Notes: generated by a model from the letters alone, not told the origin. A DNA stretch of 64,000 nucleotides from Corallococcus sp. NCRR (GCF_026965535.1 NZ_CP114039.1:620001-684000), one strand, 5' to 3'. Positions 8,260-17,860 are shown, counted from the first letter of the stretch. Numbers and translations are program-made.

Positions 8260-9063
8260 ATGAAGATCTCCGGTCGCGGCTCCTCCAACGCCATCCGCCG
8301 TCCCCCCGCGCAGGACCTCCCGTCCTCCAAGCCGAGCACGCCCAAGCCGAGCACGCCCAACGCGCCCCAGAAGCCGAACTCGCCCAACACCACGCTGAAG
8401 CCGGACACCAAGCCGAACTCGCCCAACGCGCCCCAGAAGCCGGACGGCAAGCCGAACTCGCCCAACGCGCCCCAGAAGCCGGACTCCCGGTTCTCGAAGA
8501 CCGACCTCTTCAACTCCGCCATGCAGGTGCCGGATGCCCTGCTCTCCACGAGCTCGCTGATCAACGGCCTCCAGGGTCCGGGCGGAATGCCCCCCTCGCC
8601 CGCGATGCTCGACGGCCTCCAGGGTCCGGGCGGAATGCCCCCCTCGCCCGCGATGCTCGACGGCCTCCAGGGTCCGGGCGGAATGCCGCCCTCGCCCGCG
8701 ATGCTCGACGGCCTCCAGGGTCCGGGCGGAATGCCCCCGCCCTCGATGATCGACGGCCTCCAGGGTCCGGGCGCCATGTCTTCCTCGCCGGTGATGCAGT
8801 CGCTCCAGACGGACGCCTTCTCCCCGGCCGGCTCCAGCAAGACCGAGAGCATCGGCAAGCTGCTGGAGGGCATCACCTCGGTGATCAGCAGCATCACGGA
8901 GCTGGTGCAAGCCGCGACCCAGGGCGTGCAGGCGGTCTCCCAGGGCGTGCAAGGCGTGGCCGGTGCCGTTGGCACTGCGGGCGGCTCGCTGCTCGGTGGC
9001 GCGCTCGGTCAGGCCAACCCGGACCCGACCGCCGGCATGAATCAGGCCCCCACCATCGAGTAG
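8260..9063 (+). CDS. Pro/Ser/Thr-rich protein with 16-residue tandem repeats and Gly/Ala-zipper C-terminus
   Basis: Unrecognised; 267 residues from the ATG at 8260 (the frame is open upstream, but this start gives a leader MKISGRGS like those of nearby proteins; no strong ribosome site is seen). Residues 20-80 are built from [16 protein letters not shown] and similar units. Residues about 101-173 are five copies of a 16-residue unit with core [12 protein letters not shown], the last two shortened. The tail (about 195-250) is an amphipathic or hydrophobic helix region with many Gly/Ala/Val/Gln ([19 protein letters not shown]). No signal peptide. The layout of disordered repeat-rich front and small-residue hydrophobic tail matches the protein at 3093, suggesting related roles at the cell surface or in secretion; this is inference. 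A terminator lies 33 bases downstream. Confidence 0.75.
   Translation: MKISGRGSSNAIRRPPAQDLPSSKPSTPKPSTPNAPQKPNSPNTTLKPDTKPNSPNAPQKPDGKPNSPNAPQKPDSRFSKTDLFNSAMQVPDALLSTSSLINGLQGPGGMPPSPAMLDGLQGPGGMPPSPAMLDGLQGPGGMPPSPAMLDGLQGPGGMPPPSMIDGLQGPGAMSSSPVMQSLQTDAFSPAGSSKTESIGKLLEGITSVISSITELVQAATQGVQAVSQGVQGVAGAVGTAGGSLLGGALGQANPDPTAGMNQAPTIE
8560..8778 (+). repeat. 48-bp in-frame tandem repeat
   Basis: Four and a half head-to-tail copies of a 48-bp unit coding for (L/I)(D/N)[14 protein letters not shown] at 8560, 8608, 8656, 8704 (45 bp) and 8749 (partial). The first three copies differ at very few positions, including one silent C-to-G change, so copy number is likely to vary between strains. 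Confidence 0.95.
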
Positions 9064-9095
9064 GCCGACGGCACCGCGCCTCGGAGAAAAACAAG

Positions 9096-9129
9096 GAGCC
9101 CCTTTCCAGCACGGGCTGGGAAGGGGCTC
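9096..9129. terminator. Rho-independent-type hairpin, possibly bidirectional
   Basis: A 15-bp stem (GAGCCCCTTTCCAGC with GCTGGGAAGGGGCTC, one G-T pair) and a 4-base loop. It has an A-run on its left (T-run for the minus strand) and TCTTCGT on its right. It ends transcription of the repeat protein at 8260-9063 and could also stop minus-strand transcripts. Confidence 0.75.
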
Positions 9130-9156
9130 TTCGTCATCACGAGGACCCGGCGCGGG

Positions 9157-9270
9157 TCACTTCGGCGCGCCAGCCCCTGGATGCGCGGCGGGCGCCAGCG
9201 TCACCAGCGCCTCCACGCCGAAATCCGTGATGCTCGACCTGGGCTCCCGGGGCAGCGTCTGCCGCACCTA
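9157..9270 (-). pseudogene. Possible orphan C-terminal gene fragment
   Basis: On the minus strand a frame reads [17 protein letters not shown], then [19 protein letters not shown] and stop, with codon use like real genes. An in-frame TAG interrupts it just upstream of VRQT. It may be the tail of a decayed gene; the product is not recognised and chance is possible in GC-rich DNA. Confidence 0.25.
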
Positions 9271-9403
9271 TCGCACCGCCTCCCGGAGGGCCGGGCCTCT
9301 CAGACCCGGGCACCGGCTCCGGTCCTCTGAGCGAGCCTCCACCGTTGCACGGTCAACCCATGCAGCCCGCGAGGCACCACGTATCCGCGGGAACGGAGGC
9401 CTC

Positions 9404-10600
<1,197 letters not shown>

Positions 10601-10804
10601 CACGCGCGACAGACGGCGCAGGGAAGGGGTGTCCCGGGCGAGGAGCGCTTCCACAGGCGGCGCTCCCAGCCCCTGGAGACTCAAGTCATGTTCCAGCCCG
10701 ACCTCACCGTCCGCGCGTTCTGTCACGCGGACGAGAAGCCCGCCTCTCGCGTGGGGAGCGCGTGGGCCTCCGACTCCCAGGCGCGGCGTGAGGCGCAGCG
10801 CCTC

Positions 10805-11056
10805 TCAGGGCCGCTCGCACGTCCAGACCGAGGACGCCAGCCACAGGGCGGCCCGGGACACGTGGCTGTACACCTCCGCCACGGGCGTGCCGCCCTGCGC
10901 CGTGCACCTGGCGATGGCATCCTCGCGGGCATTCGCCAGCGCGGTGCCGGAGTCATGGCTCTGCCCGCTGCCCGTGACGTACACCACCGCGGCCAGGGCC
11001 GCTCCGGAGCTGGTCAGCAGCAGCGTCAACACAAGGGCGATGGATTGCTTTCTCAT
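10805..11056 (-). CDS. Small secreted protein, unknown function
   Basis: An 83-residue protein with a clear Sec signal peptide: MRKQ, a hydrophobic core SIALVLTLLLTSSGAALA and likely cleavage at ALA-AV near residue 22. The mature part of about 60 residues contains two Cys (one in IARCTAQGG, one in VWTCERP) that could form a disulphide in the periplasm. The pattern of an Ala-rich helix (ALANAREDAIARC) recalls small periplasmic proteins of the DUF4189 kind, but this is only a resemblance. It stands between the EF-Tu paralogue and the VVTWG repeat gene; no operon is evident. Confidence 0.75.
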   Translation of the reverse strand: MRKQSIALVLTLLLTSSGAALAAVVYVTGSGQSHDSGTALANAREDAIARCTAQGGTPVAEVYSHVSRAALWLASSVWTCERP

Positions 11057-11134
11057 GCTCCCGGAATATCCGGTTTTACAGCGAAGGTAGAGAAATAAGA
11101 GCCATGTCGAGGAGGCAGGAGCGCCACGACGGAG

Positions 11135-12922
11135 CTATCGTCGCTGGCCGCGCCCCTGGAGCCGGGACCAGGGCGCCGCGCTCCGCCAGAACGAATCCTC
11201 CCGGCTCAGCAGCCCCTGGCAGAGAGCGCTGGTCGCGCGGGCCGGGGCCTCCGCGTACGAGATGCGGCCCTCCAGTTCCTCCCGGACCCCCGACGCATCC
11301 CCGCCATCCTTGGGCATGCCCCACGCCACCAGGCTGCTCTGCTTCACCGCCGCCAGCGCGCCATAGCCCCGGTAGACGGCATGGACTCCCTCCGCGAGTT
11401 CCCTGGCCACCGAGGAGCTATCCCCGCCCGCCTCCGCGTATCCCCAGGTCACGACGGAGCCGTCCCGCATCAGCGCCGCCAGGCTCGTCCCGGGCCCATT
11501 CATGTACACGTCGAGCACGCCCTGCTGGAGCCGCTCATGCACCGCGGAGCTGTCCGCGCCGTAGAGCGTGCCCCCCCAGGTCACGACGGAGCCATCCGCC
11601 TTGAAGCCCACGTAGGCGACCAGGAAGTGCAGCACCCGCTCCACCCCTCCGGAGAGCTGCGCGATGACGTCCGGATCCCCGACATTGTTCGGGCCCGGAT
11701 CCCCGGGCTCGAAGCCGTAGTGGCCCCAGTTCACCACCGAGCCATCCTCCTTCAGCGCCGCGAAGGCGAAGGTGGTGGCGAACACCTCCTTCACCCCTGA
11801 CTGGAGCTGCTCCCGGACGGCGGAGCTGTCTCCCCCCTTCTCCCCGCCCCAGGTCACCACCGAGCCGTCGTCCTTCAGCGCCGCGAAGGCCTGCGCCGTG
11901 GAGTACACCGCCACCACCCCCGAGCTCAGTTGATCCGCCACCGCGCGGCTGTCGCCTCCCGTCTCGGGGTCCCCCCAGACCACCACCGAGCCGTCCTCCT
12001 TCAGCGCCGCGAAGGCATACATGCTGAAGTGGACGGACTTCACGCCCTCCTTCAATTGCTCACGCGTGGCCTCGTCCGGCACACCGCCTGCCTCCGGGTC
12101 GCCCCAAGCCACCACGGCGCCGCCCTCCTTCAAGGCCGTCACCGCGCCAAAGTTGGGAATCAGGCCGACCACGCCCGAGCGCAGCTCCTCCCGCACGGCG
12201 CTGCTGTCCCCGCCCACCTTCGGGTCGCCCCACGTCACCACGCCCCCGCCCTTCTTGTACGCGATGAAGAACGTCTCGACCTGGAGGACGGCCAGCACGT
12301 CGGACGTCAGCTCGTCCGCCACCGCGCTGATGTCTCCACCCTCGGCGGGGTTTCCCCAAGCAACCACCGAGCCGTCTTCCTTGAGCACCGCGAACGCCGA
12401 CAGCGTGTCCGTCACGGTCCGAACACCGGAGCGGGCCTCTTCCGGCAGCGTGCCGCCGAAGTCCTGATGCCCCCACGCCTCCGCGGTGCCGTCCCCGCGC
12501 AGGGCCACGAAGGCCTGAGACGTTCCGCACAGGGTGCGCACCCCGGTCAGCCTCGCGCCCAGCTCCGGCGGAAGCAGCGCGGGGTGGTTCTCGCCGCCCC
12601 AGGTCACCACCGAGCCATCGTCGCGCAGCGCCGCGAGCACCGAGGGCGCATCGAAGACCGCGTGCGTGGTGAAGACGTTGCGCGCCCGCACCCGCACCCG
12701 GGCCTGCTCGTCACCCTCGCGCGCCACCACCACCAGCGCCTCGCTCGGGCTGCGATCGAAGAAGGTCCTGCCCGTCCCCAGGACCTCGTCCGAGTCATTC
12801 CGCCATTCGATGTCCTCCGCGGAGGTGAGCGCATGGAGCGTCAGCCCGCGGTTGCCCCGGACCTCCAGTGAGACGGGGGAAAGCGCGCTGTCCGGAGCGA
12901 CGGGCGAGGAAGGAGAGGCCAT
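11135..12922 (-). CDS. VVTWG / RCC1-like beta-propeller repeat protein
   Basis: A 595-residue protein from the ATG at 12922, supported by AAGGA seven bases upstream; the frame is open for 25 more codons but lacks character there. After about 95 residues resembling an immunoglobulin-like domain (VSLEVRGNRGLTLHAL) come about ten repeats of roughly 48 residues with the consensus FAALKEDGSVVTWGDPxxGGDSSAVxxQLxxGV. This is the RCC1-like family found widely in dinoflagellates and scattered bacteria; it should fold as one or two beta-propellers. No signal peptide or lipobox is seen. Such propellers bind proteins or polysaccharides, and RCC1 proteins in intracellular bacteria act as effectors; the role here is unknown. 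The C-terminus (about 560-595) is Ser/Arg-rich and outside the repeats. Confidence 0.9.
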   Translation of the reverse strand: MASPSSPVAPDSALSPVSLEVRGNRGLTLHALTSAEDIEWRNDSDEVLGTGRTFFDRSPSEALVVVAREGDEQARVRVRARNVFTTHAVFDAPSVLAALRDDGSVVTWGGENHPALLPPELGARLTGVRTLCGTSQAFVALRGDGTAEAWGHQDFGGTLPEEARSGVRTVTDTLSAFAVLKEDGSVVAWGNPAEGGDISAVADELTSDVLAVLQVETFFIAYKKGGGVVTWGDPKVGGDSSAVREELRSGVVGLIPNFGAVTALKEGGAVVAWGDPEAGGVPDEATREQLKEGVKSVHFSMYAFAALKEDGSVVVWGDPETGGDSRAVADQLSSGVVAVYSTAQAFAALKDDGSVVTWGGEKGGDSSAVREQLQSGVKEVFATTFAFAALKEDGSVVNWGHYGFEPGDPGPNNVGDPDVIAQLSGGVERVLHFLVAYVGFKADGSVVTWGGTLYGADSSAVHERLQQGVLDVYMNGPGTSLAALMRDGSVVTWGYAEAGGDSSSVARELAEGVHAVYRGYGALAAVKQSSLVAWGMPKDGGDASGVREELEGRISYAEAPARATSALCQGLLSREDSFWRSAAPWSRLQGRGQRR

Positions 12923-13252
12923 GCGGAGGTCCTTGCGGAGGCGGGCGGCACTGCCCGCGTCCCCGAATGGATGGGAATGCCTCCGGACCGACCCCACCCG
13001 TCCCAGGGGGAAGACAGCCCTACCCCTCGGGGCTCACTTTCCGGGGTGTTCGCCCTGTAGCGGCTGCGGAGACGGATGATCACGAGCGCATCTCGTGCCC
13101 CCGAATCGCCGGCGGCCGCAAGCGGTCCGCGCCGTGCCGCCGGGACTCCTCCGCGGGTGGCATCCCCCCTACTCGGGAGGTATGCTGTCGCGCTCCTCCC
13201 GCTGAGGCCCGCGGCAGCTCCCGCACCGGAATCAGGTCGGGGCGGGTCGACG

Positions 13253-14434
13253 ATGATCTTCAATACCTTCGCTTATTTCTTCGCGTTCCTCATCCCGTCG
13301 GCCGTCCTGTTCCGCCTCGTGGGACCGAAGCTCCGGGTATGGGTTTGCGCGGTCGCCGGCATCTCATTCTTCATCTACTTCTCGCTCGCCACCCCGCACG
13401 GCGTGTGGGCCGCCAGTTGTGTGTTGATCTTCATCTGGGAGGCGTCGTTTCGCCGGTTCTACGATCTGCGCTCCCGGATGTGTCTCATCGGGATTGGCAT
13501 CAGCGTGTTGATGCTGGGCGTCTTCAAGTACTGGAACTTCTTCACCGGCGCCCTCTTCCTGCCCTGGGACACCCATCCCCTGTACTGGCATTCGGCGTTC
13601 CTTCCCCTGGGCATTTCCTTCTTCACGTTCGAGTTCATCCACTACGCCGCGGACCGGTACAAGGGCACGGTTGAGCGGGGCACGCTGGGGGAATACCTCG
13701 CGTTCATCTTCTTCTTCCCCACCATGGTCGCCGGGCCGATCAAACGCTTCCAGGACTTCCTCCCGTGCCTCCGCTCACCGAGCCTGGACACCGCGAGGGA
13801 TTGGAACCGCGGCGTGACGCGGATCCTGGTGGGACTGGTCAAGAAGTTCATGCTCGCGGACCTGCTGACGAGCGTGACCGACCATCTCAATCGCGATGAC
13901 ATCCTGGCCGCGGATCGCCGCATGCTCCCGCTCTGGCTCCTCGCGTATGGCTGGAAGATCTACTTCGACTTCTCGGCCTACTCCGACATCGCCATTGGTT
14001 CGGGGCGACTCTTCGGCATCCGCATCCCGGAGAACTTCGACTGGCCCTATTTCCGGACCAACATCACTGAGTTCTGGCGGCATTGGCACATCTCGCTCTA
14101 CCGCTGGCTGGTGGACTACGTCTTCATTCCGCTGGGCGGTTCGCGCGGCTCGGCGGCCTTTGCCTCACGCAACGTGCTGATCGTGATGCTGGTCAGCGGC
14201 TTGTGGCACGGGGCGGGCCTCAACTTCCTGGTGTGGGGCCTGTGGCACGGGACGCTGCTCGTCATCCACCGGGAGTGGCGACGACGACGGCCCCTGCCGG
14301 AGGGTGAACGGAAGGTCTTCCATCAGGCGGTGGCGCGGCTGTCCACGTACCTGCTCGTGAACATCGGATGGGCGTTCTTCGCCATGGACCTGCCCACGGC
14401 CGGTGTCTTCTTCCGGCGGCTGGTCGTCGGATGA
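13253..14434 (+). CDS. MBOAT family O-acyltransferase (AlgI/DltB-like)
   Basis: Membrane-bound O-acyltransferase that moves an acyl group, usually acetyl, to a cell-surface polysaccharide through a tunnel in the membrane. The 393-residue product has about ten hydrophobic segments. It carries the family marks FFPTMVAGPIKR, AYGWKIYFDFSAYSDIAIG, ITEFWRHWHISLYRWL, and SGLWHGAGLNFLVWG with the catalytic His. Start at 13253 is placed where the first membrane helix (MIFNTFAYFFAFLIPSAVL) begins; no strong ribosome site is visible. The stop overlaps the next start (ATGA at 14431), so the three genes 13253-15608 form an operon with a small membrane protein and an SGNH-like protein. This trio is the usual make-up of an exopolysaccharide O-acetylation system. 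Confidence 0.92.
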   Translation: MIFNTFAYFFAFLIPSAVLFRLVGPKLRVWVCAVAGISFFIYFSLATPHGVWAASCVLIFIWEASFRRFYDLRSRMCLIGIGISVLMLGVFKYWNFFTGALFLPWDTHPLYWHSAFLPLGISFFTFEFIHYAADRYKGTVERGTLGEYLAFIFFFPTMVAGPIKRFQDFLPCLRSPSLDTARDWNRGVTRILVGLVKKFMLADLLTSVTDHLNRDDILAADRRMLPLWLLAYGWKIYFDFSAYSDIAIGSGRLFGIRIPENFDWPYFRTNITEFWRHWHISLYRWLVDYVFIPLGGSRGSAAFASRNVLIVMLVSGLWHGAGLNFLVWGLWHGTLLVIHREWRRRRPLPEGERKVFHQAVARLSTYLLVNIGWAFFAMDLPTAGVFFRRLVVG

Positions 14435-14625
14435 GGTTCCACATGCGCTTGTTGCAATGGTTGAAGGAAGCCGCCGAGTACGCCGGCGGCGTGACGGAGG
14501 CACCGCCCCCGGGACTCAACCTCCCGCTGTCGAGCGTGGGGTGGGGCTTGTGGTGGACCGTGCTGCTGCTGCTCATCGCGTTGTTCTGCGGGCAGTCGTC
14601 GAAGTTCATCTACATCGATTTTTGA
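14431..14625 (+). CDS. Small single-pass membrane protein of the MBOAT operon (DUF5989-like)
   Basis: A 64-residue product translationally coupled to the acyltransferase by an ATGA overlap; a second ATG four codons later is also possible. It has an amphipathic N-terminal helix (LLQWLKEAAEYAGG), a Pro-rich linker, one membrane helix (WTVLLLLIALFCG) and a short tail KFIYIDF. Size, topology, the aromatic tail and the position beside MBOAT and SGNH genes resemble the DUF5989 family, whose function is not established. It probably sits in the inner membrane with the acyltransferase. Confidence 0.75.
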   Translation: MRFHMRLLQWLKEAAEYAGGVTEAPPPGLNLPLSSVGWGLWWTVLLLLIALFCGQSSKFIYIDF

Positions 14626-14636
14626 GGTGTCCTCCC

Positions 14637-15608
14637 ATGCCGCTCCGGATCCTGTGGCGACAACTGCTGGTCGCGGCCGTGGGGCTGTGCGCGCTCAACG
14701 TCGGCATCGCGCGACTGGCCCGCAACTCCGTGCCCCGGCAGGTCCTCCGCCAGGCGTCGCGCACGTCCGGCACAACCGATCTGTTCCTGGGGAACTCGCT
14801 CATCCAGGCGGGCTTCGTTCCCAGCGTGTTCCAGGAGCGGAGGCCGGAGCGCGTCGCGGTGAACCTGGGGGTCGGCGCCACCTTCCCGGTGGAGCACCTG
14901 CAGATGTATGCCGCCAGCGATCCGGGGACGGTGCGGGCGGTGTACTACGGCTTCTTCGATGATCAGCTGACGCGCGTGCCCGAGGGCCGCTGGACGACGC
15001 TCGTGGGCAACCGCGCGCTGTCGTACTACGTGCGACCCGACATCGCGGAGCGGCTGTACGCGGCCGACTCCCTCTGGCACCGCGCGGCGTTTCGGGCTGT
15101 CTCGGTCGTGCCCATGCTCGTGGAGCGGCAGGCGCTCTGGGCCTGGGTCGAGCGGATTCGCCGGGGGCTCGGCGGTATCGGGATGCCTCGGGTGGAAACC
15201 AACCAGTTCGGCCGCGTGGCCGACTTCTCCCTGTTGGAGCAGGACGCCAGGGCCTTTGAGGACCACTGTCGCCAGGCGGTGGCCGCCGCCACGCCGCTGA
15301 CGCCCGCGGTGGTGGAGATGGCCCGGAGGGCCCGGGCGGGTGGTGGTCAGTTCGTCGTCATCGAGATGCCGATGCCGTCGGCGCATCGGCGGCTCTACTA
15401 CCAGAGCGAGGCGTGGAGGGCGTACCGCGCGATGGTGGAGTCAGCGCTTCGAAGCGAAGGGGCCCTGTATGTCGCTGCCGCCGACTGGATTGGCGACGAC
15501 GGCTTCTCCGACGCCTTGCACCTGTCGCCAGACGGCGCGGTGAGGTTCACCCGAAGCCTGGCGGACTGGTCGGCCCGGGCCATGCCGAGCGTCCCCGCGC
15601 GGCCCTGA
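14637..15608 (+). CDS. SGNH-fold protein of polysaccharide O-acylation operon (AlgX/AlgJ-like role)
   Basis: A 323-residue protein with GAGGT eight bases before the start at 14637. An N-terminal uncleaved anchor or signal (LLVAAVGLCALNVGIARLA) places it outside the inner membrane. TDLFLGNSL is the block I equivalent with the nucleophile Ser, and SDALHLSPDGA near the C-terminus supplies the catalytic Asp-x-x-His pair. In alginate and similar systems such a protein takes the acyl group passed by the MBOAT partner and transfers it to the polymer; that role is inferred from the operon. Acceptor polysaccharide is unknown. No transcription terminator is visible directly after it; about 220 bases further is the boundary repeat of the genomic island. 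Confidence 0.8.
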   Translation: MPLRILWRQLLVAAVGLCALNVGIARLARNSVPRQVLRQASRTSGTTDLFLGNSLIQAGFVPSVFQERRPERVAVNLGVGATFPVEHLQMYAASDPGTVRAVYYGFFDDQLTRVPEGRWTTLVGNRALSYYVRPDIAERLYAADSLWHRAAFRAVSVVPMLVERQALWAWVERIRRGLGGIGMPRVETNQFGRVADFSLLEQDARAFEDHCRQAVAAATPLTPAVVEMARRARAGGGQFVVIEMPMPSAHRRLYYQSEAWRAYRAMVESALRSEGALYVAAADWIGDDGFSDALHLSPDGAVRFTRSLADWSARAMPSVPARP

Positions 15609-15826
15609 CCTCTCTGCCAGGAGGCTGCGCAGTCATCTCATGAAGTCGCTGTCTCACTCGCGTTGACAGGTTCCGATGCCGCGCAAGAGCCTTGTCGCCC
15701 GCGCTCCTGCTTCACGTTGCTCCTCAGTGAAGTCCTGGAAGGGCAGCAGTCTGGCCTCTGGCCGCGGATCGATGGGCTGGAACGAATCCAACCCCGATCA
15801 GAGCCATCCGGCTCCTGATGCCCATT

Positions 15827-15901
15827 AAAACGAAAACGGGCTGGAGACCTTTCGGCCTCCAGCCCGCTTCGTCGATTGGTCGGGGAGACAGGATTTGAAC
15901 C
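15827..15901. repeat. Left attachment repeat: partial tRNA-Pro 3' end plus terminator
   Basis: A 75-bp sequence repeated at 29809-29883 with one mismatch (GATTGG against GTTTGG). It comprises, on the minus strand, the last 26 or so bases of tRNA-Pro including CCA, and the terminator hairpin CGGGCTGGAG/CTCCAGCCCG with its T-run. Here the rest of the tRNA is missing, so this copy is the far-end junction of an element integrated in the tRNA gene. Confidence 0.9.
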
Positions 15902-16125
15902 CGTGGACACGGGGTGCTCCAAACCCGCGACGGCGCACGCCTTTCGCTGAATCGTGAGTGAATCCGGCACTTCGAGTCCACGGGGGGGAAGCCCCACCTA
16001 CCCCACCTCTCCCCCGAAGTCCCTTCCAGCCCTGGAGACATTTTGGAGACGGCGTCAGGAGCACACCGGCAACGCGCGCGGTCCCGATGCCAACTACCTC
16101 TTGGGGAAATTCCTCGCAGCCACGC

Positions 16126-16818
16126 TCACGGCCGCTCGGGGAGCTTGGCTTTCTTAAGATCAAATGAGGCCCAGCAACTTGTCGCGAGATCCACTCCCTT
16201 GGGAGGGAAACCAGCGTGAATGACCTTAAGGCCCTTCTTGTCGAGAAAATCGACGGCGGGGATAAAGTCCCGGTCACTGCTCACAAGCACCGCGACGTCA
16301 TAGGACTTCTCCCAGGCCAGCCGGATCATGTCCGTCACTATGGCGGTATCAACCCCCTTCTCAACTGTGCCTGCCATGCTCCCACTACAGTGAGGGCAAA
16401 CAGCTACAGAGGCATGGCACAACGGACAATCGGGAGGATTTTTCGGCTTGCGCTCCATGGCGGTCACCTGCACGCCTGGAAACCGATCAAGCACGTTCGT
16501 AGCCCAGTGTCGAAGCTTCGTATCTTCTGGTTTCTTGGGGTTATAGGACAGGTAGACGTGCAGGCCTTCGTATCGCATCCGGCCCTGCTGTCCGGCCTCC
16601 AAGGTCAGCTCGGCTGCACGCTGGGTAATCCACGGACCAAAAGTCTTCCAGTCTAGATGGAATTTTTTTCCAATCGCCTGATTGATCCCGAGCTGGAAGT
16701 TCCAGAAGTCAACGAAAATACGAACGCGAACGTCTGGTGCAGCTACAGGAGCAGCACCAGCACCCACGGGACCAGTCACAGCAGCTTTCCTAGGTCTAGA
16801 AAAAAATTCAGGGGGCAA
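16126..16818 (-). CDS. NYN-domain (PIN-like) ribonuclease with internal zinc ribbon
   Basis: About 230 residues from a TTG at 16818; no ATG is available in the first 100 codons, and GTG codons about a dozen codons later are alternative starts. The NYN fold of LabA/DUF88 proteins is shown by VRIFVDFWNFQ (first acidic strand), KGVDTAIVTDMIRLAW and YDVAVLVSSDRDFIPAVDFL with the conserved Asp cluster, then KVIHAGFPP. A CPLC...CPHC pair between them (about residues 135-150) forms a zinc ribbon inside the domain. Such proteins are metal-dependent RNases acting on RNA in the cytoplasm; on mobile elements they may serve regulation or defence, which is inference. It is the first gene of the island and has no obvious partner. 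Confidence 0.85.
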   Translation of the reverse strand: MPPEFFSRPRKAAVTGPVGAGAAPVAAPDVRVRIFVDFWNFQLGINQAIGKKFHLDWKTFGPWITQRAAELTLEAGQQGRMRYEGLHVYLSYNPKKPEDTKLRHWATNVLDRFPGVQVTAMERKPKNPPDCPLCHASVAVCPHCSGSMAGTVEKGVDTAIVTDMIRLAWEKSYDVAVLVSSDRDFIPAVDFLDKKGLKVIHAGFPPKGVDLATSCWASFDLKKAKLPERP

Positions 16819-17210
16819 CCTGTGCAGGCGCCCCCTGGGGATCTAATAGCAGAAGCCGTGGCTGGTAGCCCAACCCGTATCTTCTGCGGGATTTGATGTG
16901 GGGAAGGTAACCGGGCTCGGCATATTGGTCAAGAGCTTCTTGGCTAAAACCCCTAGTACCCATCTAGGTACTTTGGGCTCTTGTCCTGGGGGGACTCCCC
17001 TCGGAGAAGTACTAGTTCGCCCCCTTGTTGGGAGAGCGAGAGAGCCAGAAACCGGTAATGCCGAATTTAGCAGGCCATATCCCCCTTCCTGGATACTGAA
17101 CATCTGAGTCATGTGGGATATGCCCGACAGTCCCCTGCCGGGGTAAATGAACCCGGATAACAGTACCTGCCGCGCCGCCTAACCTAGCCGTCCTCTGTAC
17201 CTAGCAGGCT
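16819..17210. other. Non-coding, AT-richer island sequence
   Basis: About 390 bases without a convincing gene. It holds small palindromes such as GTACC-N6-GGTAC near 16960 and AGTACTAGT near 17008, and an element-end-like sequence CAGGCTGTTGAAAA at about 17203. It may contain the NYN gene promoter. Confidence 0.4.
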
Positions 17211-17385
17211 GTTGAAAAGGGAGGGCGAGCCTTCTGACCTACGAGCTATTGGGGTGGGAATCCAACGTCTCATCCACGGGGTAGCAGGTCGTCACGAGGC
17301 GGAGGCAGCCGGAGGGGATGGTGGTTGGAGGGCCTCAGCGCGGACTTCAATGAGATGGAGCGTTTGTTTTTCATCCCTTGAAGGG

Positions 17386-17598
17386 TCGCTCGGTAACAGC
17401 CACCAGCTCGTGGCCAAGTTCCTCCAGGCATCGGGCCACCCAATCGCTCTCGGTGGAGTCCTCCAGTCAGTAGCGCTGGCGCCTTGGGGCGCCTGCTCAA
17501 CAGTTCCCGTTGGACCCGAAGCCGCTGCTCCAGCACTACTCCGCCTCCCTCCGCCAGGATGCCCCCTTGCTGTCCCGCTTGTGCACGTCGATGCCCAT
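17386..17598 (-). pseudogene. IS110-family transposase N-terminal remnant, frameshifted
   Basis: Minus-strand translation gives FMGIDVHKRDS (the IS110 start with the first acidic residue of the DEDD site). It then continues in another frame as ILAEGGGVVLEQRLRVQREL, and in a third as STESDWVARCLEELGHELVAV, all in the order found in IS110 transposases. At least two frameshifts and the absence of the rest of the gene make it a dead scrap. Just to its right, a plus-strand frame ending in NLELLKGSKQRQAIATEDAL stops at 17827 and overlaps the next gene's GTG, and may be the tail of an island gene interrupted by this insertion. Confidence 0.75.
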
Positions 17599-17860
17599 GA
17601 ACTCGCTGGCCCGCTCCCCCTGCCTTGGCGACCAAGTCCGCGCCGCCGCAATCTGGGCCTCGGTGGGCCTGCTTGCACATCCGTGGCTGGCTGGCCGGCC
17701 GTTCATCTCCTCTATGCTCTGGTCGCGGAAGGTGCGGGCCAACCTGGAGTTGCTAAAGGGATCCAAGCAGCGCCAAGCCATCGCGACGGAGGACGCACTC
17801 CTGGCCGGGGCGGGGACGCAGCCGTGAGCACGACGACGCCCATCCCCGAACTGGAGCGCG

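Noticed and set aside
8320-8780. Considered as a CRISPR array
   Set aside because: Repeats are directly adjacent 48-bp units without spacers and lie in frame within a gene.
5677-8952. Long minus-strand open frame opposite the GH18 and repeat-protein genes
   Set aside because: Rich in Arg/His/Gly/Val with no family signal; the plus strand carries the GH18 motifs and in-frame repeats.
10601-10804. Open frames between the EF-Tu paralogue and the small secreted protein
   Set aside because: No ribosome site, Arg/Ala-rich content and no similarity to known proteins.
15859-15960. Possible second tRNA gene at the left repeat
   Set aside because: Only the T-arm and 3' acceptor strand match; the sequence beyond 15901 does not fold into D and anticodon arms, so it is a partial copy.
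15825-16277. Minus-strand frame next to the left repeat considered as an integrase C-terminus
   Set aside because: No R-H-R-Y or serine-recombinase motif; composition is typical of non-coding sequence and includes the terminator.
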